Positions 1 to 10,961 of a DNA stretch of 64,000 nucleotides are shown in pieces. The stretch is from Proteles cristata cristata. Lineage: Eukaryota > Chordata > Mammalia > Carnivora > Hyaenidae. Below the pieces are notes generated by a model, which was not told the DNA's origin, searched no databases, and saw only the letters and a program-made list of their open reading frames with translations. The stretch is from the NCBI GenBank assembly GCA_017311185.1, contig JAESUZ010005528.1, positions 744,001-808,000 on the forward strand, in the 5' to 3' direction. Every line of letters begins with the position of its first letter. The stretch's first letter is position 1. Position numbers and translations under genes: made by a program.

Positions 1-1933
1 TGCTTTTGGAAAATATACCTTGCCACAGTCTTACTGTCTGGCTACAACAATATACATCCCTTCCATATACTTACCCTTCCTTCAAAAACCCTGAAGTTTC
101 ATCTGATTATGGCATCAGACTCAGACTAAGCTGAGGCCCAGGGCCAGCGGTGGGGAGGGCATGATGCAGGAGTAGCAGTCCATGCTTACTTTCACATCCA
201 CACTCAGGGACTGCCCCCCACCCCCCCACACACTGAAGTTCATGGATTGATCAGTGAGCATTTGGGGAGATAGATCAAGCCTGGTCCAATCCAACAGTGG
301 TGGTCTATCAAAATTCAACACAGGCTCCAGGTGAGCTCAAGATCGGGCCTCCTTCAGCAGAGAACTAGAGTGAAACCATGGCACAGGGCAGAAAGCCAGC
401 TAAGGGCAGGCAACACCTATTAGGGGATGATTAGGAAGGCTTAGGTCATATGCTTTCATGGCTGCCTCAGAGATGTAGGGGGTGCGACCCTGTCAAATGC
501 AGGAGTGGTAAAGAATGTTCTCTGAGCAGGCCAGACCTGGGCTGGGGATGCTCATGGTCAACCACTTATGGGAAAGAAGGCAAGGCCTGAGCAAGCAGGG
601 GCTGATGTTTGCTTATATGACTACTGATGGTAATTCTTTTCTGCTTTGTGGGCCCTTAAATATGCCTGCTGACTGGGTCATTACTCCAACCTTTCAAGAG
701 AAGTTACCAGGTGAAGGTATGCCTCTAAAAGGCATTTAAGTATTTCTCTGACTACTTAATAGTAAAGCTATTACTCCCCCTTCAAACAGGATAGTCGGTC
801 ATCAATTTTTCTTTACCCAACAACTTTTCTAACTTATTGGTAATTAAATATTCTCCCAAATCAAAGCTTCTCAGTGTTGGCCAGGACCTGAATGATTATT
901 GAGCTCAAAAAAGGGGTTGATCATAAAAGCTGCAGCATTCCCCAAGAAAGCATGAGGTTATACATGTCTGTGTGCAAGTTCAGGGTTTAGGATGGTTTTA
1001 AAAATACACATCAATCTTATTATATTTCTTACATCTGGAGGAAGGCCAGCAGCCTCTTTCTTCCCTCCCATATGCTCCATCTGCCTGGCAGTGGTTGGGA
1101 ATCAAGCGAGGCGAAGCCACCTTGGCCTTGGTGAGGTCTTTGAGCAAAATCACAATATGGTTATAATGTTGTTGCTGTTTTGTCTTTAAGCTGCCTGATT
1201 CTATTCTTTGTTCCCTATTTCAGGGATCCTAAGCACCAAGACCTTTATTTCATCAAGATTCAACCCTCTTGTCACAGAGAAAAGAGAATATTATTATTCT
1301 TGACTGTCCTTGGTAGTATTTACACTTGAAAGTGCACAAATTGGGAGTAATGCTTAAGAATCTGGCATATTTGTTAATAATGCAATTTTAATAATAGTAG
1401 GAAAAGTTTGTAGGGTATTTCTGTTCTTCTTTGAATCACAATCTGTAGGCAGCTGCTACTGGAATATAGTGCTCTGCTCTGATTGTAGCACTTACCTTTC
1501 CATGGTTTTTCTTCTTTTTCTTCCCCTTCTCCTCCACCCCCCCCTTTTTTTTTGCTCTTGGAAAGAGAAAAAAAAAAGATATTAAAGTTCTCTGGTACTA
1601 TTTTTCTTGTTAGCTCTGATGAGGCTTTGAAAATATTTGTATTCAAAAAGATTACAGGTGTAACAATATCACTGTCAGTCCACAAATGCAAGTAGGCAAG
1701 AAATATCACATTTCAACTCCTTCCTTTCAATCGACACAATTTGGACTATGAATACCCTCCTTTCTGGCTGGCAGGAAGTTTCGCCTCAGTCCTTCATGAG
1801 ACTCCTCCTCTCCCTAGAGCCATGCTGAAGCTTCATGGTCTTAGGTGGTACCAAGCCATTGGAGGGCTTCATTTTCTTCTATGCTTTGTCCCTGTGCTTG
1901 TGGTCCCCTGAGGTCTTATGCCTCCCCCTTCCA

Positions 1934-1969
1934 TTTTGGGGGAAAGGAATTTTGGGGGAAAGGAATTTT
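1934..1969. repeat. Two-copy 16-bp tandem duplication
   Basis: The unit TTTTGGGGGAAAGGAA occurs at 1934-1949 and again, perfectly, at 1950-1965, followed by a partial third start (TTTT). It looks like a local replication-slippage duplication in otherwise unique sequence. No element boundary is visible. Confidence 0.9.
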
Positions 1970-2765
1970 GACAGTGCTGTGAACTTCAGAGAGTAGGAGA
2001 TGGTCTTCCAGGAGCATCATGGGTCTCTACGTCTGAGACTTTGCTGTCTGCCTGCTACCCATCAGGAAAGGCACCCTTCCCCACTGCTCAGGAGACCTCC
2101 TCGTGAGTCCATCTCTCTTTGTGACTTCTCTTCATTTCTCATTGCATTTGGAATCACCTCCTCCTTAGACTTTTGAAACTCAAAGCCAGGGCAGGAAGTG
2201 TGTTGCCAAATCTCTTCTTTTCCACCTCATTCTTCTGTCTGTGTGACTTTGGAAAAGGAAAGGGGACAGTGCATGAGGAGATACAAATATTAAAATTTTT
2301 TAAAAAATCTCTCCAAAGAAGAATCTGAGAATTGCTCTGTCAGGAGGGTCCTCCCTACCATCAACTCATAGGCAATGACAAAGTTCTTGTCCATGATAGC
2401 AGGAACATTTCATTTCAGTTCTACTGTAGCTCTGTCTTCCTGAGGCCAAAGGAAATGTTTGCAGGTGAAGATATGCATCCTTGGAGAATTTCATGGTTGC
2501 CTCTGTCATGGAGGGGGTGTGGAATGGAGGTGCGTGGGCATTTTCAATTGCCTGCCCTAACCAGCAGTTGCTAAAGCTGGACACCTTCCTGAAGGGTTAG
2601 TTTGACTTTACTTTCTTTAAGTTTTTACAACTGGTCAGATTCAAAATCCACTCTTTTTGGCTCACCTCCCTCTCCTGCACTCTAATTTAGAGAAGAAGAT
2701 TGTAGTCTAATTTAGCTTCAATGGGAAAGAGATATGTAGCATTATCTTTACAACTCCCCTCTCTT

Positions 2766-2975
2766 TATGTGTAAATTTATATTTATATATTATATTTATA
2801 TATTATATATATAATTATATATTTTATAGTATAATTTAATGTTCTCTAATATAATACACATCTATATGTTCTAAAATATTTCTATTCTTCCATAATATGA
2901 TTTAAGTATAAATAAGCATATAATTATTTATATACTTCTATATTATATACTTCTATATAATAAGGCATTCAAATT
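2766..2975. repeat. AT-rich low-complexity tract
   Basis: About 200 bases are almost entirely A and T, with recurring TATATTATATTTATA and CTTCTATATTATATA-type words. The tract is imperfect, so it is an old or degenerate (TA)/(TATAT) simple-repeat region and not a clean microsatellite. Confidence 0.85.
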
Positions 2976-3087
2976 ATATGTATACAAACTTTTAGGCTCA
3001 ATAACTTTTCTTGGATAAGTTTCTCAAGGTGGCTTCTCAAGAACAGAGTTATCTATTTATATTCCATTTTCTCTTACAAAGAGAGGC

Positions 3088-3181
3088 TGTGTGGTGGAGT
3101 GTTCTAAGCCAGTCTGCCCAGGTTTTGTTTTGTTTTTTGTTTTTTTTTTAATTTTTTTTTTAATGTTTTATTTATTTCTAG

Positions 3182-3213
<32 letters not shown>

Positions 3214-3590
3214 CGCGTGAGCAGGGGAGGGTCAGAGAGAGAGGGAGTCACAGACTCTGAAACAGGCTCCAGGCTCCGAGCTGGCAGTCAGCACAGAGCC
3301 CGACGCGGGGCTCGAACCCACGAACCGCGAGATCATGACCTGAGCGAAAGTCGGACGCTTAACCGACTAAGCCACCCAGGTGCCCCAGTCTGCCCAGGTT
3401 TTAATCTTCATGCTGCCACTTGCTAGCTCTGTGGTCTTGAACAATTTCCTCAGCCTCTGTGTTTCAGGTTACTTTCTTGTAAAATGAGAACAGTGAGAAA
3501 AGTCCCTGCCCCACTGTGGAGTGAGTTCATGCACACATCATGCTTAGAATGGTGCCTGGCACATTTAGGAGGTGTTAACTGTTATCCTTG
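3088..3590 (+). mobile_element. MIR SINE, split by a younger SINE
   Basis: The left part (about 3088-3126) matches the MIR start (GTGGTGGAGTG...AGTCTGCCCAGGTTTT). The right part (about 3403-3590) continues as MIR with CTGCCACTTGCTAGCTCTGTG, a CCTCAGCCTCTGTGTTTCAG stretch and the GTGCCTGGCACAT end. The gap is a CAN-SINE at 3127-3385 flanked by duplicated MIR bases. MIR is an ancient tRNA-derived, LINE-2-mobilised family. Percent divergence was not computed. Confidence 0.8.
3127..3385 (-). mobile_element. tRNA-Lys-derived CAN SINE (feliform type)
   Basis: Read on the minus strand, the element starts with a tRNA-like head (A box TTAGTCGGTTAAGC, B box GGTTCGAGCCCC), then a GC-rich body, a CT-repeat and a (T/A)-rich tail. 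This is the architecture of the carnivore SINEC family, transcribed by Pol III and moved by L1 proteins. The duplication CAGTCTGCCCAGGTTTT at 3110-3126 and 3386-3402 is a perfect 17-bp TSD. It carries the diagnostic body GCAGTCAGCAC (plus-strand reading) and CTAGGAGA next to the tail, the same variant as the copies at 18011, 27845, 30406, 37538 and 48259. Confidence 0.93.
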
Positions 3591-3967
3591 AAATATCTGT
3601 GTTGGTGGATTTGTATTTAAAAGCATATAAATATAATACAGTGTTGGAGAAAACATATAAATAATTGTCTCACTCTCCTGCTGAAAGCAGACAAATTGAA
3701 CTAACCTCAAGGGTCTCTCCCGCACCCAGCGTATAAAGCCTGCAGTCAGGATTTGGACATTCAGGGCACACCAGGGCCTGGCCTCAGGCCAGGCTTGGGC
3801 TCTTCTCCACCTCTTCAACCCCACAGCTTCAACTCCATGCACACTCAGCTTCTGTTCACTCTTGTCATTTCCCAAACATCAATCAATCTTTTTGCCTTTC
3901 CAACTGCTGCCCCTCCTTAGGAGTGTACTTGTTACTTTGTCTGCCTGTTAAAATATTTTCAGTTTTC
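3591..3967. other. Non-coding stretch, nothing recognised
   Basis: About 380 bases with no repeat or gene that I can name. A 97-codon minus-strand frame at 3582-3875 has no domain and overlaps the MIR end. Confidence 0.5.
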
Positions 3968-4172
3968 AGGGCCACCTGGGTGGCTCAGTCTGTTAAGCAT
4001 CCAACTTTTCATTTCAGCTCAGGTCACGATTTCACGGTTTGTGAGTTCAAACTCCACATCAGGCTCTTCGATGTCAGCAAGGAGCCTGTTTGGGATTCAC
4101 TCTCTCTCCCTCCCTCTCTCTCTGCCCCTTCCTCACTTGCTCTCTCTCTCTCAAAGTAAATAAATAAACTTT
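3968..4172 (+). mobile_element. CAN SINE, plus orientation
   Basis: Head GGCCACCTGGGTGGCTCAGTCTG, a degraded B box (GAGTTCAAACTCC), a CT-rich stretch of TCTCTCTCCCTCC words, and the tail AAGTAAATAAATAAAC. The flanks AAAATATTTTCAGTTT (left) and AAAATACTTTAGTTTC (right) look like a diverged TSD. The copy is clearly older than the one at 3127. Confidence 0.88.
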
Positions 4173-4194
4173 AGAAAATACTTTAGTTTCTTAA

Positions 4195-4214
4195 GTGTAT
4201 ATATATGTGTGTAT

Positions 4215-4246
<32 letters not shown>
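4195..4246. repeat. Compound (TA)/(TG) microsatellite
   Basis: Alternating TATATG, TGTGTATG and a final uninterrupted TA run lie just downstream of the SINE tail at 4172. The tract may have been seeded by that tail or may be independent. It is likely length-polymorphic. Confidence 0.9.
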
Positions 4247-4536
4247 GAATTCTTTTGTGAAGTTGTCTGTTTCCCCCAAATCAGAGGTGGGTCACTATTA
4301 TCTTTAGCCCTGATAATACTTAAATAAGCAAAAATCCAAAGTTGTGTTTTGACACTTATTTCCTCTACTTGTCTTATAATTAGTTGTATATTTGTCCTTC
4401 TCATTCAGTTGAAGACCACCGTATCATTTTTTCATTGCAGTTTTTCCAATATTTTAGGATGAGAATTTTCAAACATACAGAGAAGCCAAAGGGATAGAAT
4501 GCACCCCACAAAACCAGCTTTTATTCAACATACAGT

Positions 4537-4581
4537 ATCATGTGGTCACATTAAAATAAAAAAAAATCATGTGGTCACATT
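4537..4581 (+). mobile_element. Possible A-tail-only retroinsertion
   Basis: The sequence ATCATGTGGTCACATT is present at 4537-4552 and 4566-4581 without mismatch. Between the copies are just 13 bases, AAAATAAAAAAAA. A perfect 16-bp direct repeat around an A-rich segment is the signature of an L1-type target-primed insertion truncated down to its tail. The alternative is a plain tandem duplication of about 29 bp with later A-run slippage. The left junction (ACAGT/ATCAT) is not the canonical TT/AAAA endonuclease site, which weakens the first reading. Confidence 0.55.
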
Positions 4582-5488
4582 TACTTTCTGTGACATATGT
4601 TTTATTTCCACTGAGCTATTTAAACGTCAATGTCAGTCATCATTGACCTTTTACCCCTTCAGCACACAGCTCTCAAAAACAAGGAAAACAAACTCTTTCA
4701 TAATCATCATACGGAGATAACACCTAAGAAAATCAATGGTGATTCTCTAATGTTACTTAATACACACTTTGTGTTTAGTTTCCCCAATTAAGAGAAGGCC
4801 ATGTCTTCATTCCTATTTATATCATAATGGCGAATATCACTTTCTGTTGAATTGAAGAATGTGAGTACTGCTAATATCATTAGGCATTGTTTTGTTGCAG
4901 AAAGTACCCTTTCCTATTACACCTTGACACTTGTTTCTCTAGACCTTAGCATTAACTTTGATCTTTCCTCTCTCTGTGTCTCCGTCTCTGTCTCTCCCCC
5001 TATAGAAATGAGACTAAACGGTTTCATTTAGAGATGGGGATTTTGGGAAGCCTGAATTGCATTTTCTTTCTACTGGCACAGCAATCCTATTCATTTTTTG
5101 GAAAGTTCCAGTATTTTTTATAAAGTAATAGTCCTGCAGGCTGTGACAGTACAATCAACTCTAATCTGAGGATTAGTTATTTAGCCCGTGGATTATACAG
5201 AGATTTTTCTTCTCCTGTTTTCTTCTGTCTGCCTCCAGGCCATTTCACTGCCTGTAATATTTTCATGACTGAAAATCAAAGGAAATGAAACTGGGTATGG
5301 CTTTCCTTAGTTTTTTAGCAATTCTAGTCAAAGAGCTGGTAGTGATTGAGTATCAGCCTGAATTTAGGTTTGTGAATTATGATTGAATTTTCCTTTCCCA
5401 GAATCTCATTGCTGCCAGTAGTGAGAATAATTGAGTTACTTTTAATAAAGTGTATTAAAAAATTTAAAGGGTTTGTGTCAATATGAGA

Positions 5489-5523
5489 AAGGACTGTCAA
5501 TCCTTTGATAAGGACTGTCAATC
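5489..5523. repeat. Short spaced duplication
   Basis: AAGGACTGTCAATC occurs at 5489-5502 and again at 5510-5523, a 21-base period. It is a local duplication with no element features. Confidence 0.85.
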
Positions 5524-6154
5524 GATAACTGATATTTTCACTAGGGGAATGAAATGGGGTCCATGTCATGACACCCTTCCTTGTTGATGTGTCCAAAGCT
5601 GAATCCAGTTCTTTCATTAGGATTATAATTCATTCGTCTACCACTATTTTGCTTCTTCATGTTCATGACTTTGTGACTTTGTAAGAAGTGCTTGAAACAA
5701 AATATCCAAAATATACGAGAATTATTGGAAAGATATATTTTTATCTTCCTGGGTAGCTTGCTGAAAATGGATGTTTTTGTTGTGTTATTTTATTTGTAAA
5801 AGCAAAGATTGCAATGAAACTTGTACATCATGGAATCATTGACTCTAAAACTCTTGTCTTAGTTTCCTAAAACATAAACTCTGGAGTTCTGAAGTGTTTT
5901 GAGATTAATTTAGAGCCAGACAATTCATCCCAGAAGAAATGCAGTAACTGTTGATGTTTATTCAGCTCAGACAAGCAAAAGGAAGGGCTGAAATGATAGA
6001 ACAGAGAAATGACAGTGGGAAGAAACATGAAAAATAAAGCCAGGATTTATTTCATCGAAGTATAGATGCTAAGTAAGCATGCGTCAAAGAATATATACTT
6101 TATCACGTTAATCTGTTTTGCTTTCTTTAGCACTCTTTTCCAGACATGAATTCT

Positions 6155-6325
6155 ATCATTAGTTGGTTGGTAACCTGTCTATTGTCCTGTCTTTGCCTCC
6201 TGAGAAGAAGCCCATGAAGGCAGAGACGGTCTTGCTTATCAGTTTGTCCTCAGTGTCCAGTAGGCCCGGGACTAGCTCATAACACATGTTTCTCAAGTGT
6301 CTGTCAAATAAATGGATTCCTGCAT
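6155..6325 (+). mobile_element. L2 LINE 3' end
   Basis: The segment carries the characteristic L2 3' series: a CCATGAAGGCAGAGACGG motif (consensus-like 'GAGGGCAGGGACCG'), then CTCAGTGTCCAGTAGGCCCGGGACTAGC, then a GTGTCTGTCAAATAAATGGATTCC end resembling 'CAATAAATGTTTGTTGAATG'. L2 copies are ancient and always 5' truncated here. Confidence 0.7.
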
Positions 6326-8250
6326 CTTGTGTAGCTAGATTTTTTTTTTTTATCTTAAAGCTCAATGATTACATGAGTCTCTGTTAGATTAGCTAAGATA
6401 ATTCTCAAGTATAATTCAGTTTTTGTTTTCCCTATTTCAGAGGTGATTGAGCAAGATGTTATTATGTTATTATGCTCAAAGCTCCCAGAATTAGTTCTAA
6501 AATAGGAAGCAGGCATCAAAGAACTCAGCCCAAGATTCTTCTTAAATGAAAACTGCTCATTGATATCCTTCTTTCCAAACTTTGAAGGAAACAGTCGAAG
6601 CTCAAGAGAGAGAGAGAGTATTTCTGCCCAAATTTGTGTTTTGAATTACTCTGAGTCATAATGTTGTATGTTTTTGCCATGTAGGAAGAAGGGGTAAGAA
6701 GTTGAGCATCTCATGAACTGTGAGATACTGAGAGGTTCTCCAGTTTTCACCTAATTGGAGCTTAATCATTTTGTCTATGGAACCTAGTCTATCAGCACAC
6801 CCCCTGTGCTGTGATCATGGATTAAAACATGCTACTGAAAAAATAGTAATGATCCTTGGATTATTCAAGTTGTAGATTGTCTCTACCTATAGTTCTTATT
6901 ATTAAAAAACAGCTGTGAAACGTGTGATGTGCCTGAGGCTGAAGGAAACATAATTCAAGGTTATTGAACATGATTGCCTTTTCTCTCTTCTGTGAGCAGT
7001 CATAATAAATGTTTTAATTCACAAGAAAAAGGAAGTCTAGATTGTTTCTCCCAAGCCCTGTGCTAAGGCCTCAAAAGAAGTGCATCATGCTTTGAATGGT
7101 AGTCATAAAAATAAAATACTTCATATGAGTTTTGCTTGAGTTTATTACAGAAATATGGTTGATCCTTTAAAAAATTCTATTCTGACCTAGGTAAACATGC
7201 AATTTCTTTGACAGTGGCTGCTGATTTCGGGAATCTCCCTTATCTTTGTTCATTTCAGCAGTTTCCTTATTCTTTCAGCAGTGAACTGCTTTGAGCTACC
7301 ACTTTTGGGGCTTGACCTTGCAAATGACAGAAATGAAGTTAGTGGTTTTCCTAGCCTCTCAATCTCACAGATGAGGTCTCATTTTGAACCTAAAGGAACA
7401 TCAAGTTTCTCCAAGCCCAGTGATGTACAGTCCTGTGGATGCCATTGGTCACAGGATCAAAGAGGTCAACAGAAGTATGACTTCTCCGGTGTTTTTTTTT
7501 TTTTTTTTTTTTTACATTCAGTCCAAATAGTGCTTTAGAGATAAAAAGTCCTCTCCTAGATCTCCTGAACTACGAAAGCTCCAACAGAGAAACCTGGCAT
7601 CACAAGAAGGCATTCTCCTCCTGACCCCCAATTATCTGATTCTTTTTTCTTCTCTTTCACTGAAACAGCACATGTCATTAGACCTGCATCTTTCAGGCTC
7701 TGAGATTTTGGATTAGGAAGAGAGTGTACCATGCCAGATTTTAGCCTTTTCTTATAAGAATCACTCAGGTTTCTGTGAGGGCAGGGAGGCAGTATGTGGC
7801 ATTGTGGTTTACCTTCTTTCCCCCCACCAGAGAAGTTTCCTTTGTGTGTGTCTGCCTCGATGCACATCCATAAGACAGGCTGCTTTCTGTCCAGTTCCAT
7901 GGGGGCCAGGCTGATGAGGTCTTGGTGTCACAAAGAAAAGGAAGGCTCAGGTTCCTAATTCCACTCAGACCCTTGAGCTGTGCATGGTTCAGACAGATAA
8001 GCTTTAAGGATGACAAACAAGTGCCTATTCACCCAAGGGTGGGAAATAGGGAGAATGAGAATCAGGATGTCAGGTTCCCTGCTCTCTTATGCATCTTCAT
8101 TTATTTGTGTAGCAAGAACTCATCAAGCTCCTCCTCTGTGCCCAGCACGGAGCTCTGTTCCTTGTCAGTTTAGTTAAAGTTGTTGAACCCTGAGAAACTC
8201 TTATTGACTGTCTTAACCCTCCTCCCATCTCCTCCACAAGTGGGTTCCGA
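6326..8250. other. Non-coding stretch, nothing recognised
   Basis: Roughly 1.9 kb without a gene or element I can name. It holds a short (GA)n near 6606-6619 and a 22-base T run at 7492-7513. Frames of up to 114 codons around 7281-8173 overlap on both strands with no domain, so I regard them as chance. Confidence 0.5.
7492..7513. repeat. Poly-T run
   Basis: An uninterrupted 22-base T homopolymer with no recognisable retroelement body on the right side. It is either an isolated homopolymer or the tail of a very degraded minus-strand insertion. Confidence 0.9.
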
Positions 8251-8255
8251 CTTTG

Positions 8256-8306
8256 CTGTCAGAGGAACCTGGGTTTGGACCCTGTTTCTGCCAAATATGA
8301 TCAGAG
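8256..8306 (+). mobile_element. MIR core fragment
   Basis: AGAGGAACCTGGGTTTGGACCC and TGTTTCTGCC match the MIR stretch 'agactgcctgggttcgaatcccggctctgcc'. Only about 50 bases are alignable by eye. Confidence 0.5.
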
Positions 8307-8689
8307 ATACGGATCATATTTTTTATTCATCCTCCTTCCCAATAGTAAATGATTTCAGTGGGGGGGAACAGCTTTCTCTCTTGGTGATCTCTCTTGATGG
8401 GAATATAAACCTGGGTGTGCTGCTCTTTCCCAGCCACGCTAGGCCCATGACTCCTCTAACATCTGAGCCTTGAGTAAGGCCTGATAAACATGGTAGAGCC
8501 CATTGATCCCACCGGAAACCCTGAATTTTGATGTTTGAGTAATTCCTGATGCTGGGAGCTATCTTGCTCCTGTTTTCTGGTTCTCTGAATGCAGGGAGCT
8601 ACCGCCATCTGTCAACAAGTCCCCTTTCTGCTTGTTGGCCACAGCTGGTGTCTGTGACCTGAAATCAAAGAAATCCTGGCTGATGCGAC

Positions 8690-8865
8690 GTTGGGGCAGT
8701 TACCTTCATCGCTTTTAATCTCAGTTTCTGCGTTTGGAAAATGGGAGAAATAAATGCCTGCCTGACAGGGTGGGTGTGGCTGAGATGGACGGCACAGCCA
8801 GGAGTGTGGCTCAGCGCCCTCACCTGGGAGGCACGCAGTAAGTGACGGTTATGGTCATGGTTGAC
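8690..8865 (+). mobile_element. MIR SINE, 3' two-thirds
   Basis: GGGGCAGTTACCTTCATC, then CTCAGTTTCTGCGTTTGGAAAATGGG, follow the MIR 'caagttacttaacctc...cctcagtttcctcatctgtaaaatgggg' core. The end GGCACGCAGTAAGTGACGG corresponds to the usual 'ggcacatagtaagcgctc'. Confidence 0.68.
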
Positions 8866-8998
8866 GCTTTGACTCTCCCTGTGTAGAAGCCCTGCGTTGG
8901 GGTAACTCCATTCCTAGTCTCTCCAAGTGCATGTGCCTCCCTCAGAGGTGGCCTGGAGCCCGGATTCACGAGGAAAAGATAGGTTCAGAAACAGAAAA

Positions 8999-9241
8999 GG
9001 GCGCCTGTGTGGCTCAGTCGGTTGGGCGTTCACTTCGGCTCAGGTCATGATCACACAGTTCGTGGGTTCGAACCCCACGTCGGGCTCTGTGCTGACAGCT
9101 CAGAGCCTACAGCCTGCTTCGGATTCTGTGTCTTCCTCTCTCTTGGACCCTCCCCTGCTCACGCTGTCTCTCCCTTTCTCTCTCTCTCTCTCTCTCAGAA
9201 GTAAAAAAAACACTAACAAAAAAAAAAAAAAAAGAAAGAAA
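8999..9241 (+). mobile_element. CAN SINE, plus orientation, intact head
   Basis: It begins GGGCGCCTGTGTGGCTCAG and keeps the internal promoter boxes (CAGTCGGTTGGGCG, GGTTCGAACCCC), the body GGGCTCTGTGCTGACAGC and an A-rich end. The TSD AGAAACAGAAAA is perfect at 8987-8998 and 9242-9253. The body is the shorter GCTGACAGCTCAGAG variant. Confidence 0.93.
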
Positions 9242-9399
9242 AGAAACAGAAAAAGTAGCAGCACATCAGAACATTAGAGCAGTGAGGGAACCAACAGGGT
9301 GGGGAGGCTTGAGGAGGCTGGAGCTGTGTGAGAGTGAGGGGTGAGCAGGGGGTGGAGGGGAAGAGGCAGCTTATGTTCGTACTTGCTTTCTTTCCTTTT

Positions 9400-9431
9400 T
9401 TAATTTTTTAAAATGTTTTTTATTTATTTCT

Positions 9432-9516
<85 letters not shown>

Positions 9517-9683
9517 CGTGAGTAGGGGAGGGTCAGAGAGAGAGGGACACACAGAATCAGAAACAGGCTCCAGGTTCTGAACTGTCAGCACAGAGCCTGT
9601 AGCGGGGCTCGAACTCACGAACTGTGAGATCATGACCTGAGCGGAAGTGGGACACTCAACCGACTGAGCCACCCAGGCACCCC
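9400..9683 (-). mobile_element. CAN SINE with greatly expanded GA tract
   Basis: The minus-strand head ends at 9683 (GCCACCCAGGCACCCC on the plus strand). The body is GAACTGTCAGCACAGAGCC. The CT/GA tract that is normally about 10-25 bases has grown to about 82 bases (9432-9513). The tail side is TTTTTAATTTTTTAAAATG. No clear TSD was found. Confidence 0.92.
9432..9513. repeat. (GA)n microsatellite inside a SINE
   Basis: About 40 GA units with one AAAG interruption near 9443. It is the SINE's own CT-repeat, expanded. A mirror-repeat purine tract of this length can adopt triplex (H-DNA) structure and is probably polymorphic. Confidence 0.95.
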
Positions 9684-9784
9684 TCAAGTATTTTAATTTC
9701 CCCTGTCTTTCTAGGCATAGTCAGTGCCAAAACCCTTTTTGCCTAGAGACAACTTCTAAAAGGGTGCAGTCTGGGAGCTTATCA

Positions 9785-10005
9785 TATGCACATATGAATT
9801 AGTCTACTTGGGTTCAAATCCGACTTTTCTACCAATTAGCTGTGTGACTTTAGGAAAGTAACATAACCTCTCTCTACCTTGCTTTTCCTATCCATAATAC
9901 AGGCTGGTAATAATGCTGCTCTATTGTGAAGATTAAGAGAGCAAAAGCCCAGTATGAGACTTACATTCAATGCTCCGTGAATATATTTGTGGAGTTTGTA
10001 TCTGT
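9785..10005 (+). mobile_element. MIR SINE
   Basis: ACTTGGGTTCAAATCCGAC, TTAGCTGTGTGACTTTAGG, AAGTAACATAACCTCTCT and ATACAGGCTGGTAATAATG follow MIR order. The end (CAATGCTCCGTGAATATATTTG) fits the degraded 'caataaatgttgg' terminus. Confidence 0.8.
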
Positions 10006-10906
10006 TGCCACCAACAGAACTGAACATTGTTTAAGTGAAGAAAAATGGAGGAATGGATTGGAAAGCAGCTGGGGCATTTGCAGAACTTAAGGCAGAGCTG
10101 GTCACTCTGGTTCCTTCCAACGGAGAGGGAACACAGGGCACGGCTAGACCCTCAGTAGCAAGAGTTGTTGGGCAGTTTGTCTGGGGCCCTGGCATCTGAG
10201 TGAGCATGCTCCGCCAAGTCCACTGGGCTCGCTGCCCCTCCGTTCACTTCACACCATCGCAAATATCAAGCAGTGGGAAAAACCGATGAAACCCCAGATA
10301 CCACACGGGCGGGGGTGGGGGACCACTTCAGGCCCAGATGCTGGTTTAGCCTTTTGAAAAAGCATGAACTTTGCATCTCTTTTCCTGCTTATCAGAAATG
10401 AAATCAGCGTTACTAAAGGGCAAAGCTCTGGTTGAGCCTGGGGAGACAGGAGCCCTGCAAAGCCTTGGCTCCTTTTAAATCCTTACTGAAGGCAGAACCT
10501 CCACAGAGAAAAATGATTTTATTAGCCCTGAGATTACAGTAGGAAAATTCAGAAGTCTGCAGATCATCTTTGATCCTAAAGGCAGTGACCAAACAGAAAG
10601 TTTTCCTGTGTTGTGCATGATACTGCTAAGCAGTGGTGTCAAAATACCTTTGTTTTATTTTGTGTTGTTTTAAACAGTCTGTACTGTTGGGGTTGGAAAT
10701 GCAGCTGAAGGGGATAGATTTGTGAAAAGTGTTCTGAATTGCTGCAGAGTTTATAAATAATCGAGTAGACCCTTTCAATGGGTAATTTACAACTATAATT
10801 TAAATCCTTTTCGGGGGAAACTTTTTAGAACAAGGTGCAATACTTTATTAAATATCACAATAGTGGTCTGTTGAGCTAAATGCAGTTTTCAAAAGTAGAA
10901 TCTAGA
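10006..10906. other. Non-coding stretch, nothing recognised
   Basis: About 900 bases of unassigned sequence. The part at 10190-10330 is slightly richer in G+C and CpG than its surroundings (a few CpGs near 10211 to 10310) but is far below CpG-island density. Confidence 0.5.
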
Positions 10907-10909
10907 GAG

Positions 10910-10952
<43 letters not shown>

Positions 10953-10961
10953 AATGATGGC
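10907..10961. repeat. (GAT)n/(GGT)n trinucleotide repeat
   Basis: About eleven GAT units run into four GGT units and then AATGATGG. It encodes a poly-His run in a minus-strand frame, which is an artefact of the repeat. The repeat abuts the MIR that starts at about 10960. Confidence 0.93.

Larger units (their letters stand above)
1..3087. other. Single-copy-looking non-coding stretch
   Basis: I see no convincing gene here. Open frames are short (80 codons or fewer, apart from one of 111 codons at 1374-1709 on the minus strand built over a polypyrimidine/poly-T run) and have no recognisable domain or splice context. The stretch contains a 16-bp tandem duplication near 1934-1965 and an AT-rich tract at 2766-2975, listed separately. 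CpG is sparse, as in bulk mammalian intron or intergenic DNA. Confidence 0.6.
4247..6154. other. Non-coding stretch with two short duplications
   Basis: No gene was recognised in about 1.9 kb. The block contains the A-only insertion with flanking 16-bp repeats (4537-4581) and a 21-bp-spaced duplication near 5489-5523, both listed separately. The rest appears unique. Confidence 0.55.

Noticed and set aside
8593..8612. Second CTCF-like word, TACCGCCATCTGTCAAC
   Set aside because: The core lacks the terminal TGG and agrees at too few positions.
8999..9241. tRNA-like sequence with A and B boxes (and in the other SINEs)
   Set aside because: These are tRNA-Lys-derived SINE heads. None folds as a complete functional tRNA with correct anticodon and 3' end, and each is followed by a SINE body and tail.
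9432..9513. Ser/Leu- and Arg/Glu-repeat frames through GA/CT tracts (also at 3181, 12290, 33854, 55990)
   Set aside because: These are translations of SINE-borne GA/CT repeats, not low-complexity proteins.
10907..10951. Poly-histidine run in a minus-strand frame
   Set aside because: Direct product of the (GAT)n microsatellite next to a MIR, with no conserved protein around it.
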